DNA of 64,000 nt from CATQHL01 sp965204655. Lineage in GTDB: Bacteria; Actinomycetota; Acidimicrobiia; Acidimicrobiales; CATQHL01. Below the pieces are notes generated by a model. The model searched no databases and had not been told where the DNA came from. It saw only the letters and a program-made list of their open reading frames with translations. A program made the translations under genes and the position numbers. This document shows positions 34,251 to 45,897 of the stretch, piece after piece. Each line of letters opens with the position of its first letter. Position 1 is the first letter of the stretch. Where the stretch lies: positions 682,001-746,000 of the forward strand of contig OZ241998.1 in NCBI GenBank assembly GCA_965204655.1, written 5' to 3'.

Positions 34251-37200
34251 CTAGGCCGCCGGAGGCTGCCCAGTAGATCTTCTGTCGTTTTCCAAAAGGG
34301 CTGAAAGCTGACGGTGGATTACCGCTTCGGCTCGCTCACGGTTGTGCCACCAGTCTGGAGACCATATACGCAGGATTCTCCACCCGCACGCTTCAAGACG
34401 CTGCTGGCGAAGATTGTCGCGTTCTTGAGCGGTGAAAGAACTGTGATACGTCACCCCGTCGCACTCTATACCTGCTAGATATTCCCCCTTCTTGTCAGGG
34501 TGAATTACCCCGATGTCTATCCGGTAGTTAGATACGCCTATCTGCGATTCCACTTCCCAGCCCAGTTTTTCTGTCAAAGACACGATTACTTCTTCTTCAA
34601 ACGGGGATTCTGCGCTATCCAAAGAACCTCGCGTTTGGGCACCGAGCGCACCTGGACCTTCTTCAGCGAATTGTAGAAAATCTTTCAAATCTCGCACACC
34701 CCGCGGGTTTTTTTGAGTTTTGCGTATGTGCTCTGGATATAGGCTGGTGAAAATTTTCATCTCCTGTCGCGCACGTGTGGCAGCCACATTCAGCCTGCGA
34801 TGCCCACCTTCTCTATTGAGCGGCCCGAAGCGCATAGCTGGCCGACCGCCCGCCCTGTCTGGGCCGTATCCTACGCTGAACAAAATAACGTCGCGTTCGT
34901 CACCTTGTACTGTCTCCAAATTTTTAACAAATACAGGCTCAACTCGCTCCCCTGAGAACGCTTCTTCTACCTGCTGCTCTTTCATCCGTTTCTCATCTAG
35001 CAGATCTTCTATAAGGCTCTGCTGTGCCAGATTAAAGGTCACAACACCGATGCTCTGGTTTCGCACTGTTTCATATTTGTGTTGGACTCGACGCACGATC
35101 TCATCTACTATCTGGTGAGCTTCTATCTTGTTTGTGCGCGACTTTCCCGCATCATAAAAACCCTCCGAACGAACAAGCGAAACACCGCGTGCTTTGTTAG
35201 GAAAAGGAAAAGTTATCAATTTGTTCCCATAGTAACGCTCGTTAGAAAAGGCTATCAAGTCTTCCTTTTCGGAGCGGTAGTGGAATTTGAGAAGATTGTC
35301 TGGTATGCGGGCTTTTTCCATCTCATCTAAAATGGACTCCTGATCCGGAATGCTGTCTTCGCTTTCATCCCATTCATCCTCTTCAAAGCTTTGACGTTGA
35401 AAGAAACTTGTAGGAGGCATCTGTTGCGGATCGCCAGCGACAATAACCTGTTTGCCTCTGGCCATAGCTCCTATCGCATCCCAGGGGGTTATCTGGCTTG
35501 CTTCGTCGAAAATAACAACATCAAAATCTCCTCTGCCTACTGGCAGATATTGCGACACAGAGAGGGGGGACATCATCCAGCATGGCGCAAGAGACGTAAG
35601 TATGTCGTGATATTGTTCAGCCAACTTACGTATCGGGATACGCGGTCTGATCTGCCCCATATATCGCTGGAGTTTCCCCCAATCTGAACTTTTCTTCGTG
35701 TTTCTACGAGAATCTATTTTCTTGGCTATTTGCCGATTGATATAACTGACAGTATTGTCCTGATGAACGCGATCCAGTCTTCTGAATAAGGTGATTGTGT
35801 CTTCATGCGCACTGCTGTAAAAGTCATATAGAACAGGATCGCTGTCTAAAGCGACGTCTGTCCACCAATCCCAATATGCAGAAAGAAACACTTGGTGTGC
35901 TTCGTCGGTTTTTACGCAGCCCTTTTCTATGGCTCCTGTCAAATTTCCCAGACCAAGATCTTCGGCTTTTTGCTTAGCGTCTGTCCACCGGTACCAGTCT
36001 CTTAGCCCCTTGATGTTGCGGGACAGGTTCCTTGCTGCCGTCGCTATGTCGTTCAACACCTCGGGCGACTTCGAAAACCTGCGCATGGCAACAGGACTGA
36101 CTTGCGAAACTCTGCTATATGCGCTGTCGGCAGAACGGAAATCCTCTGCGGATCTGCGAAACCTGTCAAATGTGTTCAGCAGACAAACCCATGATTCTTC
36201 AGATATGTTTACCCCCTCGGCTTTGCGTGCCAGCGATGACCCCCAACTCGACATGCCTGTTTCAAGAATCTGGGCTGCTGTTTGCATCCGATCTGCGGTT
36301 TCTGCTGTCTGCATAAGCAGATCCATGTCACTCTCATGCCCTTGAGGCGCATCAAGGTTTCCCAGCTTTTTCCCCAGAGAAACTATTTTGGTATCCAACT
36401 CCGACATCTCCCCTAAGGCAGGAATGTCTGTTAAGGGATCGGGTTTCCCGTCAGATACTGGACGCAAGTCTTTCTTCAGTTTTCGGAGTTTCATTTTTCT
36501 AGACAGCCACCATGAATCCACAGCGGTTCTCAGAGCCTCTCGCAGTGAAAAGATATCTAGTTCACGCCATTTAAAATCGGAATAGGGGCAAGAAAGCCGT
36601 TCCTCTGTTTCTCTGTATGTCTCCAACAGAGAAGCAAAGGTACGGACTTTAGTTACCCCGCTAGAGAGTTCTGGCGACAGAAGACGGCAAGCATCTAAAG
36701 CTTCTTTGCGTTCCAACAAACCGCCGATCTTCGCAAGGCTTTCTATCTGACGCGAATCCATGCTGTCTATAATTGTTCCCATCTCAGAAGCCAGATCAAC
36801 GACAGCCGATTCGCATTCTTCGGCAAACTTGGCAAGAGTTTCTGCTTTTTCTACTAGCTGTTTCTCCAACGACGCTCCCCAAGAAGGAAAGGCCACTATC
36901 TCATAAACGTCAGAAGCAGGGTCGACAGGCTGCCCGTATAGACGCAGATCCCTTGCGGCTTGTTCTAAAGCTTCCAGGTCTTCGCTGCTGTGAGCATCAG
37001 CGGAATGCCATTCCAATTTGACTCTGCGGTCAGGATCAGAATACTTCAATTTAAATCCGATGCCTTCGAACATGGAATGTCCGTTTCGCCGTTTAGAATG
37101 AAGCGCTTGAGCGTATCTGTTCAACTTATTTCGCGCCCTCAGGAGAGCCAATGACTGTTTTTTCCAAATCTGCTTTTTCCAAATCTCATCATTAAATCTC

Positions 37201-38393
37201 AAAAAAACGTCGTCTGCTTCGCTTGCCTCGCTTGCTTCTTTGAGCTGCGCTAAAACAGCTTTTTTATTCGCTTTATGAGAATGCAACTCTAAACAGAACT
37301 TCCCTAGACCTATCTCCTCAAGCCGCCTATGCACCACATCCAAGGCTGCCATTTTCTCAGATACGAACAGAACTGTTTTTCCTTTCCCAAGCATATGAGA
37401 GATAATGTTGCTGATAGTTTGAGATTTGCCTGTACCAGGCGGCCCGATGATAATAAAATTCTTACCTGCATCCGCCTCTGCGACACAGACTGTCTGAGAA
37501 GAGTCACCATCCAGGGGCATCAGCAGATCGCTCGGATGAAACTTTTCGTCCAGCGTTCTAGCTTCTACAGGCTCTCCTCCGCCAATAAAATCCTCTGTCG
37601 GTGTGCACATCAGATGTTTCACCACCATATTGGACTTTGCCATCGTCTCGGAATGGTTCTTAAGGTCAGCCCACATCAAATGTTTAGAAAACGAAAAATT
37701 GCCGAGCAGAACATCATCCGTGACACAGAAATTCTTAATATGAGATATCGCCTCGCTAAATACCTTCCAAATTTTCTCAATATCAACCTCATTCTCATCG
37801 GAGAAAAATCCATACTCATCAAAGAGAAGTTCCCCTCCAATACTTGGGATGTCAACACCGTGATCCTTGGCGAGTTTTTCCATCAAAGTTAGATTCATCC
37901 GCGGTTCATCGTCGCTAGCAACTATCCGCACACCCTCTCGTGCAGATTTACGCTCCAAACGCACAGGCACTAATATCAGAGGCGCTCTGCGATCTTTGTC
38001 TTCGTCTTCTTTTCTCCACACTAAGAAACCAAAAACCATGTACAAAATACCCACGCCGCCCTCCTCTAGAGCCAACTTTGCTTTCCTAAAAAGCTGCACC
38101 GATCTCTTAGATAGTTCTTCTTCTGGCAAATCCACAACCACACCGGCTGGCTGCTTCTTCAATTCCTTTTCAGCGAATTTATCTATAGGAAGCACATCGC
38201 TCTCCTGACGTGGATAGCTGACAATCCGTATCGGGTTGCCTTCCGCTAACCGGTCTTTCAGCAGAGAAGGATCAGGGCACTCAATCCGCAGACAGCTTTT
38301 TTCTCCACGGTGGCTGAGGAGAGGATTCCCCGCACTTAAATCCAACAGATTATCCAGCCATTTTTGTAGTCTCTCAGCCTGCACTTCAGCCAC
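34251..38393 (-). CDS. DUF4011-type SF1 helicase with C-terminal Vsr/DUF559-like nuclease domain
   Basis: 1380 residues. Residues 1-190 match the DUF4011 pattern (LLDLSAGNPLLSHRG, then VGILYMVFGFLVWRK and APLILVPVRLERKS). SF1 helicase: Walker A IIGPPGTGKSQTISNII (about 316-332) with KTVLFVSEKMAALDVVHRRLEE, Walker B VVIFDEASQITPWDAIGAM, VIVAGDPQQMPPTSFF, LLKFHYRSE, and C-terminal LETVQGDERDVILFSVGYGPD and RRLNVAATRARQEMKIF. The last 110 residues form a PD-(D/E)xK/Vsr-like nuclease: NYRIDIGVIHPDKKGEYLAGIECDGVTYHSS, then RILRIWSPDWW. Such fusions are known as phage-defence candidates. Base composition is visibly more AT-rich than the flanking core genes, a sign of transfer. It occupies the rapZ-gap junction. 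It could act alone as a nucleic-acid-degrading effector. Confidence 0.85.
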   Translation of the reverse strand: MAEVQAERLQKWLDNLLDLSAGNPLLSHRGEKSCLRIECPDPSLLKDRLAEGNPIRIVSYPRQESDVLPIDKFAEKELKKQPAGVVVDLPEEELSKRSVQLFRKAKLALEEGGVGILYMVFGFLVWRKEDEDKDRRAPLILVPVRLERKSAREGVRIVASDDEPRMNLTLMEKLAKDHGVDIPSIGGELLFDEYGFFSDENEVDIEKIWKVFSEAISHIKNFCVTDDVLLGNFSFSKHLMWADLKNHSETMAKSNMVVKHLMCTPTEDFIGGGEPVEARTLDEKFHPSDLLMPLDGDSSQTVCVAEADAGKNFIIIGPPGTGKSQTISNIISHMLGKGKTVLFVSEKMAALDVVHRRLEEIGLGKFCLELHSHKANKKAVLAQLKEASEASEADDVFLRFNDEIWKKQIWKKQSLALLRARNKLNRYAQALHSKRRNGHSMFEGIGFKLKYSDPDRRVKLEWHSADAHSSEDLEALEQAARDLRLYGQPVDPASDVYEIVAFPSWGASLEKQLVEKAETLAKFAEECESAVVDLASEMGTIIDSMDSRQIESLAKIGGLLERKEALDACRLLSPELSSGVTKVRTFASLLETYRETEERLSCPYSDFKWRELDIFSLREALRTAVDSWWLSRKMKLRKLKKDLRPVSDGKPDPLTDIPALGEMSELDTKIVSLGKKLGNLDAPQGHESDMDLLMQTAETADRMQTAAQILETGMSSWGSSLARKAEGVNISEESWVCLLNTFDRFRRSAEDFRSADSAYSRVSQVSPVAMRRFSKSPEVLNDIATAARNLSRNIKGLRDWYRWTDAKQKAEDLGLGNLTGAIEKGCVKTDEAHQVFLSAYWDWWTDVALDSDPVLYDFYSSAHEDTITLFRRLDRVHQDNTVSYINRQIAKKIDSRRNTKKSSDWGKLQRYMGQIRPRIPIRKLAEQYHDILTSLAPCWMMSPLSVSQYLPVGRGDFDVVIFDEASQITPWDAIGAMARGKQVIVAGDPQQMPPTSFFQRQSFEEDEWDESEDSIPDQESILDEMEKARIPDNLLKFHYRSEKEDLIAFSNERYYGNKLITFPFPNKARGVSLVRSEGFYDAGKSRTNKIEAHQIVDEIVRRVQHKYETVRNQSIGVVTFNLAQQSLIEDLLDEKRMKEQQVEEAFSGERVEPVFVKNLETVQGDERDVILFSVGYGPDRAGGRPAMRFGPLNREGGHRRLNVAATRARQEMKIFTSLYPEHIRKTQKNPRGVRDLKDFLQFAEEGPGALGAQTRGSLDSAESPFEEEVIVSLTEKLGWEVESQIGVSNYRIDIGVIHPDKKGEYLAGIECDGVTYHSSFTAQERDNLRQQRLEACGWRILRIWSPDWWHNRERAEAVIHRQLSALLENDRRSTGQPPAA

Positions 38394-38431
38394 GTACCTT
38401 CCTCTCTTGTTCAGCTTTCCGTTCGGCTATC

Positions 38432-38537
38432 GCCAGTCACAGATCCCGGTGTGATTACCGGGACCGGCGGTCGGTGGTGTGGCTCAGAAGGTCTTCTACG
38501 CATTGCCAGTCACAGATCCCGGTGTGGTTACTGGGAC
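38432..38537. repeat. 33-bp repeat pair, 73 bp apart, overlapping the 3' end of rapZ
   Basis: GCCAGTCACAGATCCCGGTG with its right flank occurs at 38432 and 38505, with two mismatches in 33 bases. The second copy contains the rapZ stop codon (38528-38530); the first lies downstream of the gene. The 40 bases between them are unique. Together they fill the rapZ to helicase-nuclease gap. Confidence 0.8.
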
Positions 38538-39379
38538 AGGTCTCGGTGCTGTACTTGCGGGTCGAAGCCCAGTCTGCGCAGAGCCTCCGCCGTGAACTCC
38601 GCTAGGTACACCGAGCGGTGCCTGCCTCCGGTGCAGCCGAACGCCAGAGTCAGATAGCTCTTGCCCTCAGCTTCAAAGGCTGGCAGGAGCAGAGCGCACA
38701 AGGCGTCCAGGCGCTTCAGGAAATCCGTCGCAACGGGGCTGCTCGCTACGTACGCCTGCACCTTCGGGTGGATGCCGTCCAGCGGCCGCAGAGCCTCCTC
38801 CCAGTGCGGGTTGGGCAAGAATCGGCAGTCAAACACCATGTCCACGTCGGGTGGAAGGCCGTGCCGGTAGCTGAAGGAGACCACACGGGTATTTAGCTTC
38901 GTCTTTTCCGAACCCAGGGCGGAGACGATCCTTCTCCGCAGGTCGTGCACGTTGCAGTCGGAGGTGTCTATCACCAGGTCGGCTTCGGCGCGCAGACGGG
39001 AAAGCGCTTCCCGCTCGGCTTCAATAGCCTCCTGAACTGAACATGTAGAAGCGAACGGGTGACGCCGCCGGGTGGTTTCGTAGCGCTGCACCAACACCTG
39101 AGTGCCAGCCTCTAGAAACCAGAGACGCACATCTCGGTAGGCCCCCCCTTCAGCCAGCATGGAGGCGCGCAGTTCCGCCACGGCCGGGCCGATCTGGGCG
39201 GAGTAGCGCTCAGTGCCCATCGCCAGGCAGAGGCGTTCGGTAGTAGGACCGGCCAGTTCAGTGACTTTCGGGATGAGCGCAGGCGGCAGGTTGTCCACTA
39301 CGAAGAACCCCAAGTCCTCCAGGCAGTTTGCGGCCTCCGAACGTCCCGAACCAGACAGCCCGGCTATCACCACCAACAC
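38528..39379 (-). CDS. rapZ: RNase adapter protein RapZ (YvcJ family)
   Basis: 283 residues from the GTG at 39379, preceded by AGGAGGG at a suitable distance. Longer upstream frames read the repeat-rich 3' end of uvrC in another phase and were rejected. The P-loop is GLSGSGRSEAANCLEDLGFFVVDNLPP; Arg in place of the usual Lys is common in actinobacterial members. The C-terminal domain has FLPNPHWEEALRPLDG and GCTGGRHRSVYLAEF. RapZ proteins bind nucleotides and small RNAs or metabolites; in actinobacteria the role is poorly defined. It follows uvrC by 22 bp, the conserved arrangement. The expected next genes yvcK and whiA are absent. Confidence 0.93.
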   Translation of the reverse strand: MLVVIAGLSGSGRSEAANCLEDLGFFVVDNLPPALIPKVTELAGPTTERLCLAMGTERYSAQIGPAVAELRASMLAEGGAYRDVRLWFLEAGTQVLVQRYETTRRRHPFASTCSVQEAIEAEREALSRLRAEADLVIDTSDCNVHDLRRRIVSALGSEKTKLNTRVVSFSYRHGLPPDVDMVFDCRFLPNPHWEEALRPLDGIHPKVQAYVASSPVATDFLKRLDALCALLLPAFEAEGKSYLTLAFGCTGGRHRSVYLAEFTAEALRRLGFDPQVQHRDLSQ

Positions 39380-39401
39380 GGCTCGCAACTCCCTCCTCCG
39401 A

Positions 39402-41495
39402 TCAAGGCAGTGCGGCCCCGGGGGATGACCCCACCTCGCCCGCTGCCCCCTCGCCGCCCGCTGCCCCCTCGCCGCCCGACCCCGTTTCGCTACCCGTCGC
39501 CTCGCCGCGCAACACCTTCCCGCCATCCGACATCCCCTCGCCGCCCAGTGCCTCAGAATGCGCCCCCACCCCCTCGCTATCCGACATCCCATTGCCGCCG
39601 CCCGCCTCAGAATGCGCCCCCGCCTCGCCGCCCGCCCCAGCCTCGGGGTGGAACTTGGCGTATACCGCTTCCGCCACCCGCTCCGGCAGCCAGGAATGCG
39701 CCCGGAGATCCTCAAGGGAGGAGTTCTGCACCGCACGCACCCCCCCGACCTCGGCGACCAAGCGGCGCTTGCGAACCTGCCCCAGACCCGGGATGTCGTC
39801 TAAAGCCGAACGCTTCATGCGTCTGTCCCGAAGTTGTTTCTGATAGGCCAGGGCGAAGCGGTGACTCTCGTCCCGAATCCGCTGAAGGAGGTACAGGGCT
39901 TCCGACTGACGCCCGATCCGAACGGCCTCCGGCTGATCCGGCACGTAAACCTCTTCAAACTGCTTGGCCAGCGCCGCCACTGAAATCTCCTCGGCCAGAC
40001 CCAGGCGCATCACCACGCGCATGGCCACAGCCAACTGACCCCGCCCCCCGTCCACCAGCAGCAACTGCGGGGGGTAACCGAACCTGCCACGCTCAGATAC
40101 GGGGAGTTCCCGCTCCTTGAGGTAGTTCTGCAGGCGGCGCTCCAGCACCTCTTCCATGGCCGCCAGGTCGTTGTTTCCTGCGACGTTCCGCAGCCGGAAG
40201 CGCCGGTACTCCGAGCGGCGAGGCAGGGCGTCCTCGGTGACCACCATTGAGCCCACGTAATCCTGACCCGAGAGGTGGCTCATGTCGTAGCACTCAATGC
40301 GCAGAGGGGCGCGGGGCAATCCCAGGTGATCCTGGAGTTCGTTGAGAGCACGCGCCCGGCTGTTGTGGTCGCCCGCCCGCTTCAGCTTGTGGCTCGCGAA
40401 ACTCTCCGCGGCGTTGCGTCGGGACGTGGAGGCGAGCCGACGCTTGGCGCCCCGCAGAGGCACGCGTATTTCAACCGACGAACCCCGCTGCGTGGAAAGC
40501 CAGGCCGCGTAGAGGTCAAGACGGGACGGCAGTTCGGGAACCAGCACCGCCTTCGGCGGCCCCAGCGGGTTCTCAGCGAAGTAGATGCGCTCCAAGATGC
40601 GACCGATGAGTTCGGCGCTGCTGAGGTCTTCGGCTTTGTCCACGATGAAGCCCTGCCGACCCATCACGCGCCCCTTCCTCACGTAGAAGACAGACACAGC
40701 CGCCTCCAACTCGTCGCCGTCCATGCCGATTACATCAAAGTCCTCGCGCCGGCTGCTCACCATCTCCTGGGATTCGACGGCCTTGCGGACGCTCGCCAGC
40801 CGGTCCCTGAGGCGGGCGGCCCGCTCAAACTCCTGGGATTCGGAGGCGGCGGTCATCTCCTCGGTGAGGCGCTGAACCACCTCAGCGGTCTCACCGCTCA
40901 GGAAGTTCTCCAGTTCGCCCACCATACGGGCGTAGTCCGCGGCCTCTACCTCCCCCACACACGGACCGGCGCACTTCTCTATGTGGAAGAGCAGGCAGGG
41001 GCGCCCCAGCAGTTCGTGGTGGCGAAACTTGTTGTCGGAGCAGGTTCGGACGGGGAACGTCCGCAGCAGGAGGTCAAGCGTCTCTCGGATGGCGTAGGCG
41101 TGTGCGTAAGGGCCGAAGTAGCGGTTGCCTGCCAGCTTGCGCCCGCGCACAACCATCGCCCGCGGCCAGGCGTCGCGCAGCGTGAGAGTGAGAAAAGGGT
41201 AACTCTTGTCGTCCCGGTAACGGACGTTGAAGCGGGGCTGGTGGCGCTGAATGAGTGTGTACTCCAGCATGAGCGCCTCCACTTCGTTGTCTACCTGAGT
41301 CCATTCCACGTTGCTGGCCGAAGCCAGCATCTGCTCCGTGCGGGGGGTGTGGCCTCGCGTATTTTGGAAGTAACTGCCTATCCGGCTGCGAAGAGACTTG
41401 GCCTTGCCGACGTACAACACCCGCTCGTCGGCGTCCTTGAACAGATACGCGCCTGGGGCGTTGGGGATGCCAGCCGGGGAAGGTCGCTCCAGCAT
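39402..41495 (-). CDS. uvrC: Excinuclease ABC subunit C
   Basis: 697 residues. GIY-YIG nuclease at the N-terminus (IPNAPGAYLFKDADERVLYVGKAKSLRSRIGSYF). Four Cys follow, with the C-x-FHIEKCAGPC pattern. A UVR motif comes next (ESQEFERAARLRDRLASVRKA). The RNase H-like domain is marked by CYDMSHLSGQDYVGSMVV and QLLLVDGGRGQLAVA, and helix-hairpin-helix motifs by LDDIPGLGQVRKRRLVAEVGG. It makes the dual incisions in nucleotide excision repair. After the conserved end (about residue 617) there is an 80-residue Gly/Glu/Ser-rich tail with two 18-residue repeats (GAHSEA...GMSD). This is encoded by a minisatellite and is not found in typical UvrC. It is separated from uvrA by an inserted binding-protein gene. 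Confidence 0.96.
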   Translation of the reverse strand: MLERPSPAGIPNAPGAYLFKDADERVLYVGKAKSLRSRIGSYFQNTRGHTPRTEQMLASASNVEWTQVDNEVEALMLEYTLIQRHQPRFNVRYRDDKSYPFLTLTLRDAWPRAMVVRGRKLAGNRYFGPYAHAYAIRETLDLLLRTFPVRTCSDNKFRHHELLGRPCLLFHIEKCAGPCVGEVEAADYARMVGELENFLSGETAEVVQRLTEEMTAASESQEFERAARLRDRLASVRKAVESQEMVSSRREDFDVIGMDGDELEAAVSVFYVRKGRVMGRQGFIVDKAEDLSSAELIGRILERIYFAENPLGPPKAVLVPELPSRLDLYAAWLSTQRGSSVEIRVPLRGAKRRLASTSRRNAAESFASHKLKRAGDHNSRARALNELQDHLGLPRAPLRIECYDMSHLSGQDYVGSMVVTEDALPRRSEYRRFRLRNVAGNNDLAAMEEVLERRLQNYLKERELPVSERGRFGYPPQLLLVDGGRGQLAVAMRVVMRLGLAEEISVAALAKQFEEVYVPDQPEAVRIGRQSEALYLLQRIRDESHRFALAYQKQLRDRRMKRSALDDIPGLGQVRKRRLVAEVGGVRAVQNSSLEDLRAHSWLPERVAEAVYAKFHPEAGAGGEAGAHSEAGGGNGMSDSEGVGAHSEALGGEGMSDGGKVLRGEATGSETGSGGEGAAGGEGAAGEVGSSPGAALP

Positions 41496-41607
41496 GCTTC
41501 CATGGTATGGAGCGGCGGGGGGATGTCCATTGCGGCAGCGGCGGAAGCGGCCGGACAGAGGCCGGACAGAGACCGGGCGGCGCCCCCAACCACCACACCA
41601 AACCCCC

Positions 41608-41708
41608 TCACCCCAGCAGCGGGCGCAGGAATCTCCCCGTGTGACTCTCCTCGTGCTTGGCGAACAACTCCGGCAGGCCCTCCGCCACGATGCGCCCCCC
41701 CCCCCCCC
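41608..41708 (-). pseudogene. Duplicated 3' end of uvrA (93 bp) ending in a 14-C homopolymer
   Basis: Positions 41608-41700 match 42988-43080, the stop and last codons of uvrA, with one mismatch (AAC for ACC). The match ends where a run of C begins: six C in uvrA, 14 C here (41695-41708), after which the sequences diverge. The two copies are direct repeats flanking the binding-protein gene, so the element may have duplicated the uvrA end on insertion. The rest of 41496-41767 shows nothing recognisable. Confidence 0.85.
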
Positions 41709-41767
41709 GCAAGGTGTCGGGCGATGACAGGCTGATTTGAGAAACTAAGAACTAGTACCCTAAGAAT

Positions 41768-42946
41768 TTAATTGCCACCGAGGATTCTGTCGAGGTCGGC
41801 GCGTGCAGCGTCTACTTGCTCGACCTGGATGGGCAGCAGGGTCAGAGTGTTCGGCAAGATGCGCCCGTTGGCGAACAACTCAGCGCAAGCTAAAGCACCG
41901 AAGCCTGCCTGCTCCGACAAACGCTCGTCAAGAGCAACAACCTGCACACCACGCTCTATTCCATCGAGCAGCGCGTAGCTGATTTCCCAACCAAGCGTGA
42001 AGACTTCGCCTTCGCGTCCGGAGTCGATGATTGCGCGGTTGGCCTGCTCAACACCTACGTCCACGTTCTCAATTAAATCAAGTTCCGGATTCTCATTGAG
42101 AAGCGCTGCGTAATCGTCGTAAGTAACAGCGGGATCGTAACTTCCTCCGCCTACCTGCAAGGCGTCGTCGTAGGTAGAGATGAAGGTTGCGTCAGGGATC
42201 TCCTCTAGGATTTTCTCCTGGAACCCACGCATACGTCCTTTCGCCCAGGAGACAGCAGTGTCACCGCCTGAAACAGCAAAAGTATCCCAGTTGTAACCTC
42301 CCTCGGACATGAATTCCAAGGCGATTTCCGCAGCGAATCGGCCTTCTTCCAGCGGAACTGGCGCGAAGTTTAAAAATTCGTTTCCATTGGAAGTAACACC
42401 AACCGTGAAGACGGGTATTCCATCAGCGATAAGCCTGTTGGTAATATCGGTGAAATTCTTGGAGTCGGCGGGCTCCAGGGACAAACAGTCAATCTGGCCG
42501 GTGTTATAGAGAGCCTCAATCTGCGCAATCTGCTCCTGGATGTTTACGGCTTCCACAGGGGCAATTGAGGTGAAGTTCATCGGGTATATCAGCTGAGCGG
42601 CCTGCTGTGTTTCCCTGAAACCGGCTGCGTAGTGGTCGGAAAATATCGGGACGCTGGTGGACTGGTAAGAGAACACATAATTGATCGGCTGCCCTGTACG
42701 CACCTTTTCAGCTACACGCGGGTTGAGAGTAAACTCACTTCCGTCGGTGAGGGTGTGCGTGTAAGGAAGGCCGCCACCGGCTTGTGCTTGAGCAGCCTGT
42801 GCCTCCGAACGCGCGCTTTCGGCTTCGTCCTCCCTCTGAGCCTGCGCAAGCGCCTGATCATCAGAAGAACTAGCGCAGGAAGCAGCCACGATCGCGGCAA
42901 GCGATAGGAGCGCAACAGCTGCATACTTTCTCTTGAATTTGTTCAT
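41768..42946 (-). CDS. Sugar-type ABC transporter substrate-binding lipoprotein (RbsB-like), orphan
   Basis: 392 residues. A lipoprotein signal peptide is clear: positively charged MNKFKRK, a hydrophobic stretch, and the lipobox AASC with Cys 24. An Ala/Gln/Glu-rich spacer of about 35 residues follows. The periplasmic-binding fold of the RbsB/BP4 type begins around PINYVFSYQS and includes QIAQIEALYNTGQIDCLSLEPAD, LIADGIPVFTVGVTSNGNEF, GGDTAVSWAKGRMRGFQEKI and VALDERLSEQAGFGALACAELF. It would sit outside the membrane and bind a sugar or similar ligand. No permease or ATPase gene is nearby. It lies between uvrA and uvrC, flanked by a 93-bp duplication of the uvrA 3' end, and is less GC-rich than its neighbours. 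Recent insertion is likely. Confidence 0.9.
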   Translation of the reverse strand: MNKFKRKYAAVALLSLAAIVAASCASSSDDQALAQAQREDEAESARSEAQAAQAQAGGGLPYTHTLTDGSEFTLNPRVAEKVRTGQPINYVFSYQSTSVPIFSDHYAAGFRETQQAAQLIYPMNFTSIAPVEAVNIQEQIAQIEALYNTGQIDCLSLEPADSKNFTDITNRLIADGIPVFTVGVTSNGNEFLNFAPVPLEEGRFAAEIALEFMSEGGYNWDTFAVSGGDTAVSWAKGRMRGFQEKILEEIPDATFISTYDDALQVGGGSYDPAVTYDDYAALLNENPELDLIENVDVGVEQANRAIIDSGREGEVFTLGWEISYALLDGIERGVQVVALDERLSEQAGFGALACAELFANGRILPNTLTLLPIQVEQVDAARADLDRILGGN

Positions 42947-42987
42947 AACTGGGTCTGTCTAAATCAATTGGCTTGAGTTGCCTTTCA

Positions 42988-45834
<2,847 letters not shown>

Positions 45835-45897
45835 GACGCTAAGCGTAGAGGAGGCACCAGGACAATTGAAGGCAAGCTGGAGCGCTCCAGTGCCGGC

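Noticed and set aside
39379..39379. Arg instead of Lys in the RapZ P-loop as a defect
   Set aside because: Actinobacterial RapZ homologues commonly have this Arg, so it is not an anomaly.
38528..39736. A 402-residue version of RapZ with an Arg-rich N-terminal extension
   Set aside because: The extension is the uvrC minisatellite tail read in another frame. A ribosome-binding site supports the GTG at 39379.
40275..41735. A 486-codon plus-strand open frame
   Set aside because: It is antisense to uvrC, which has full motif support; long antisense frames are common in GC-rich codon patterns.
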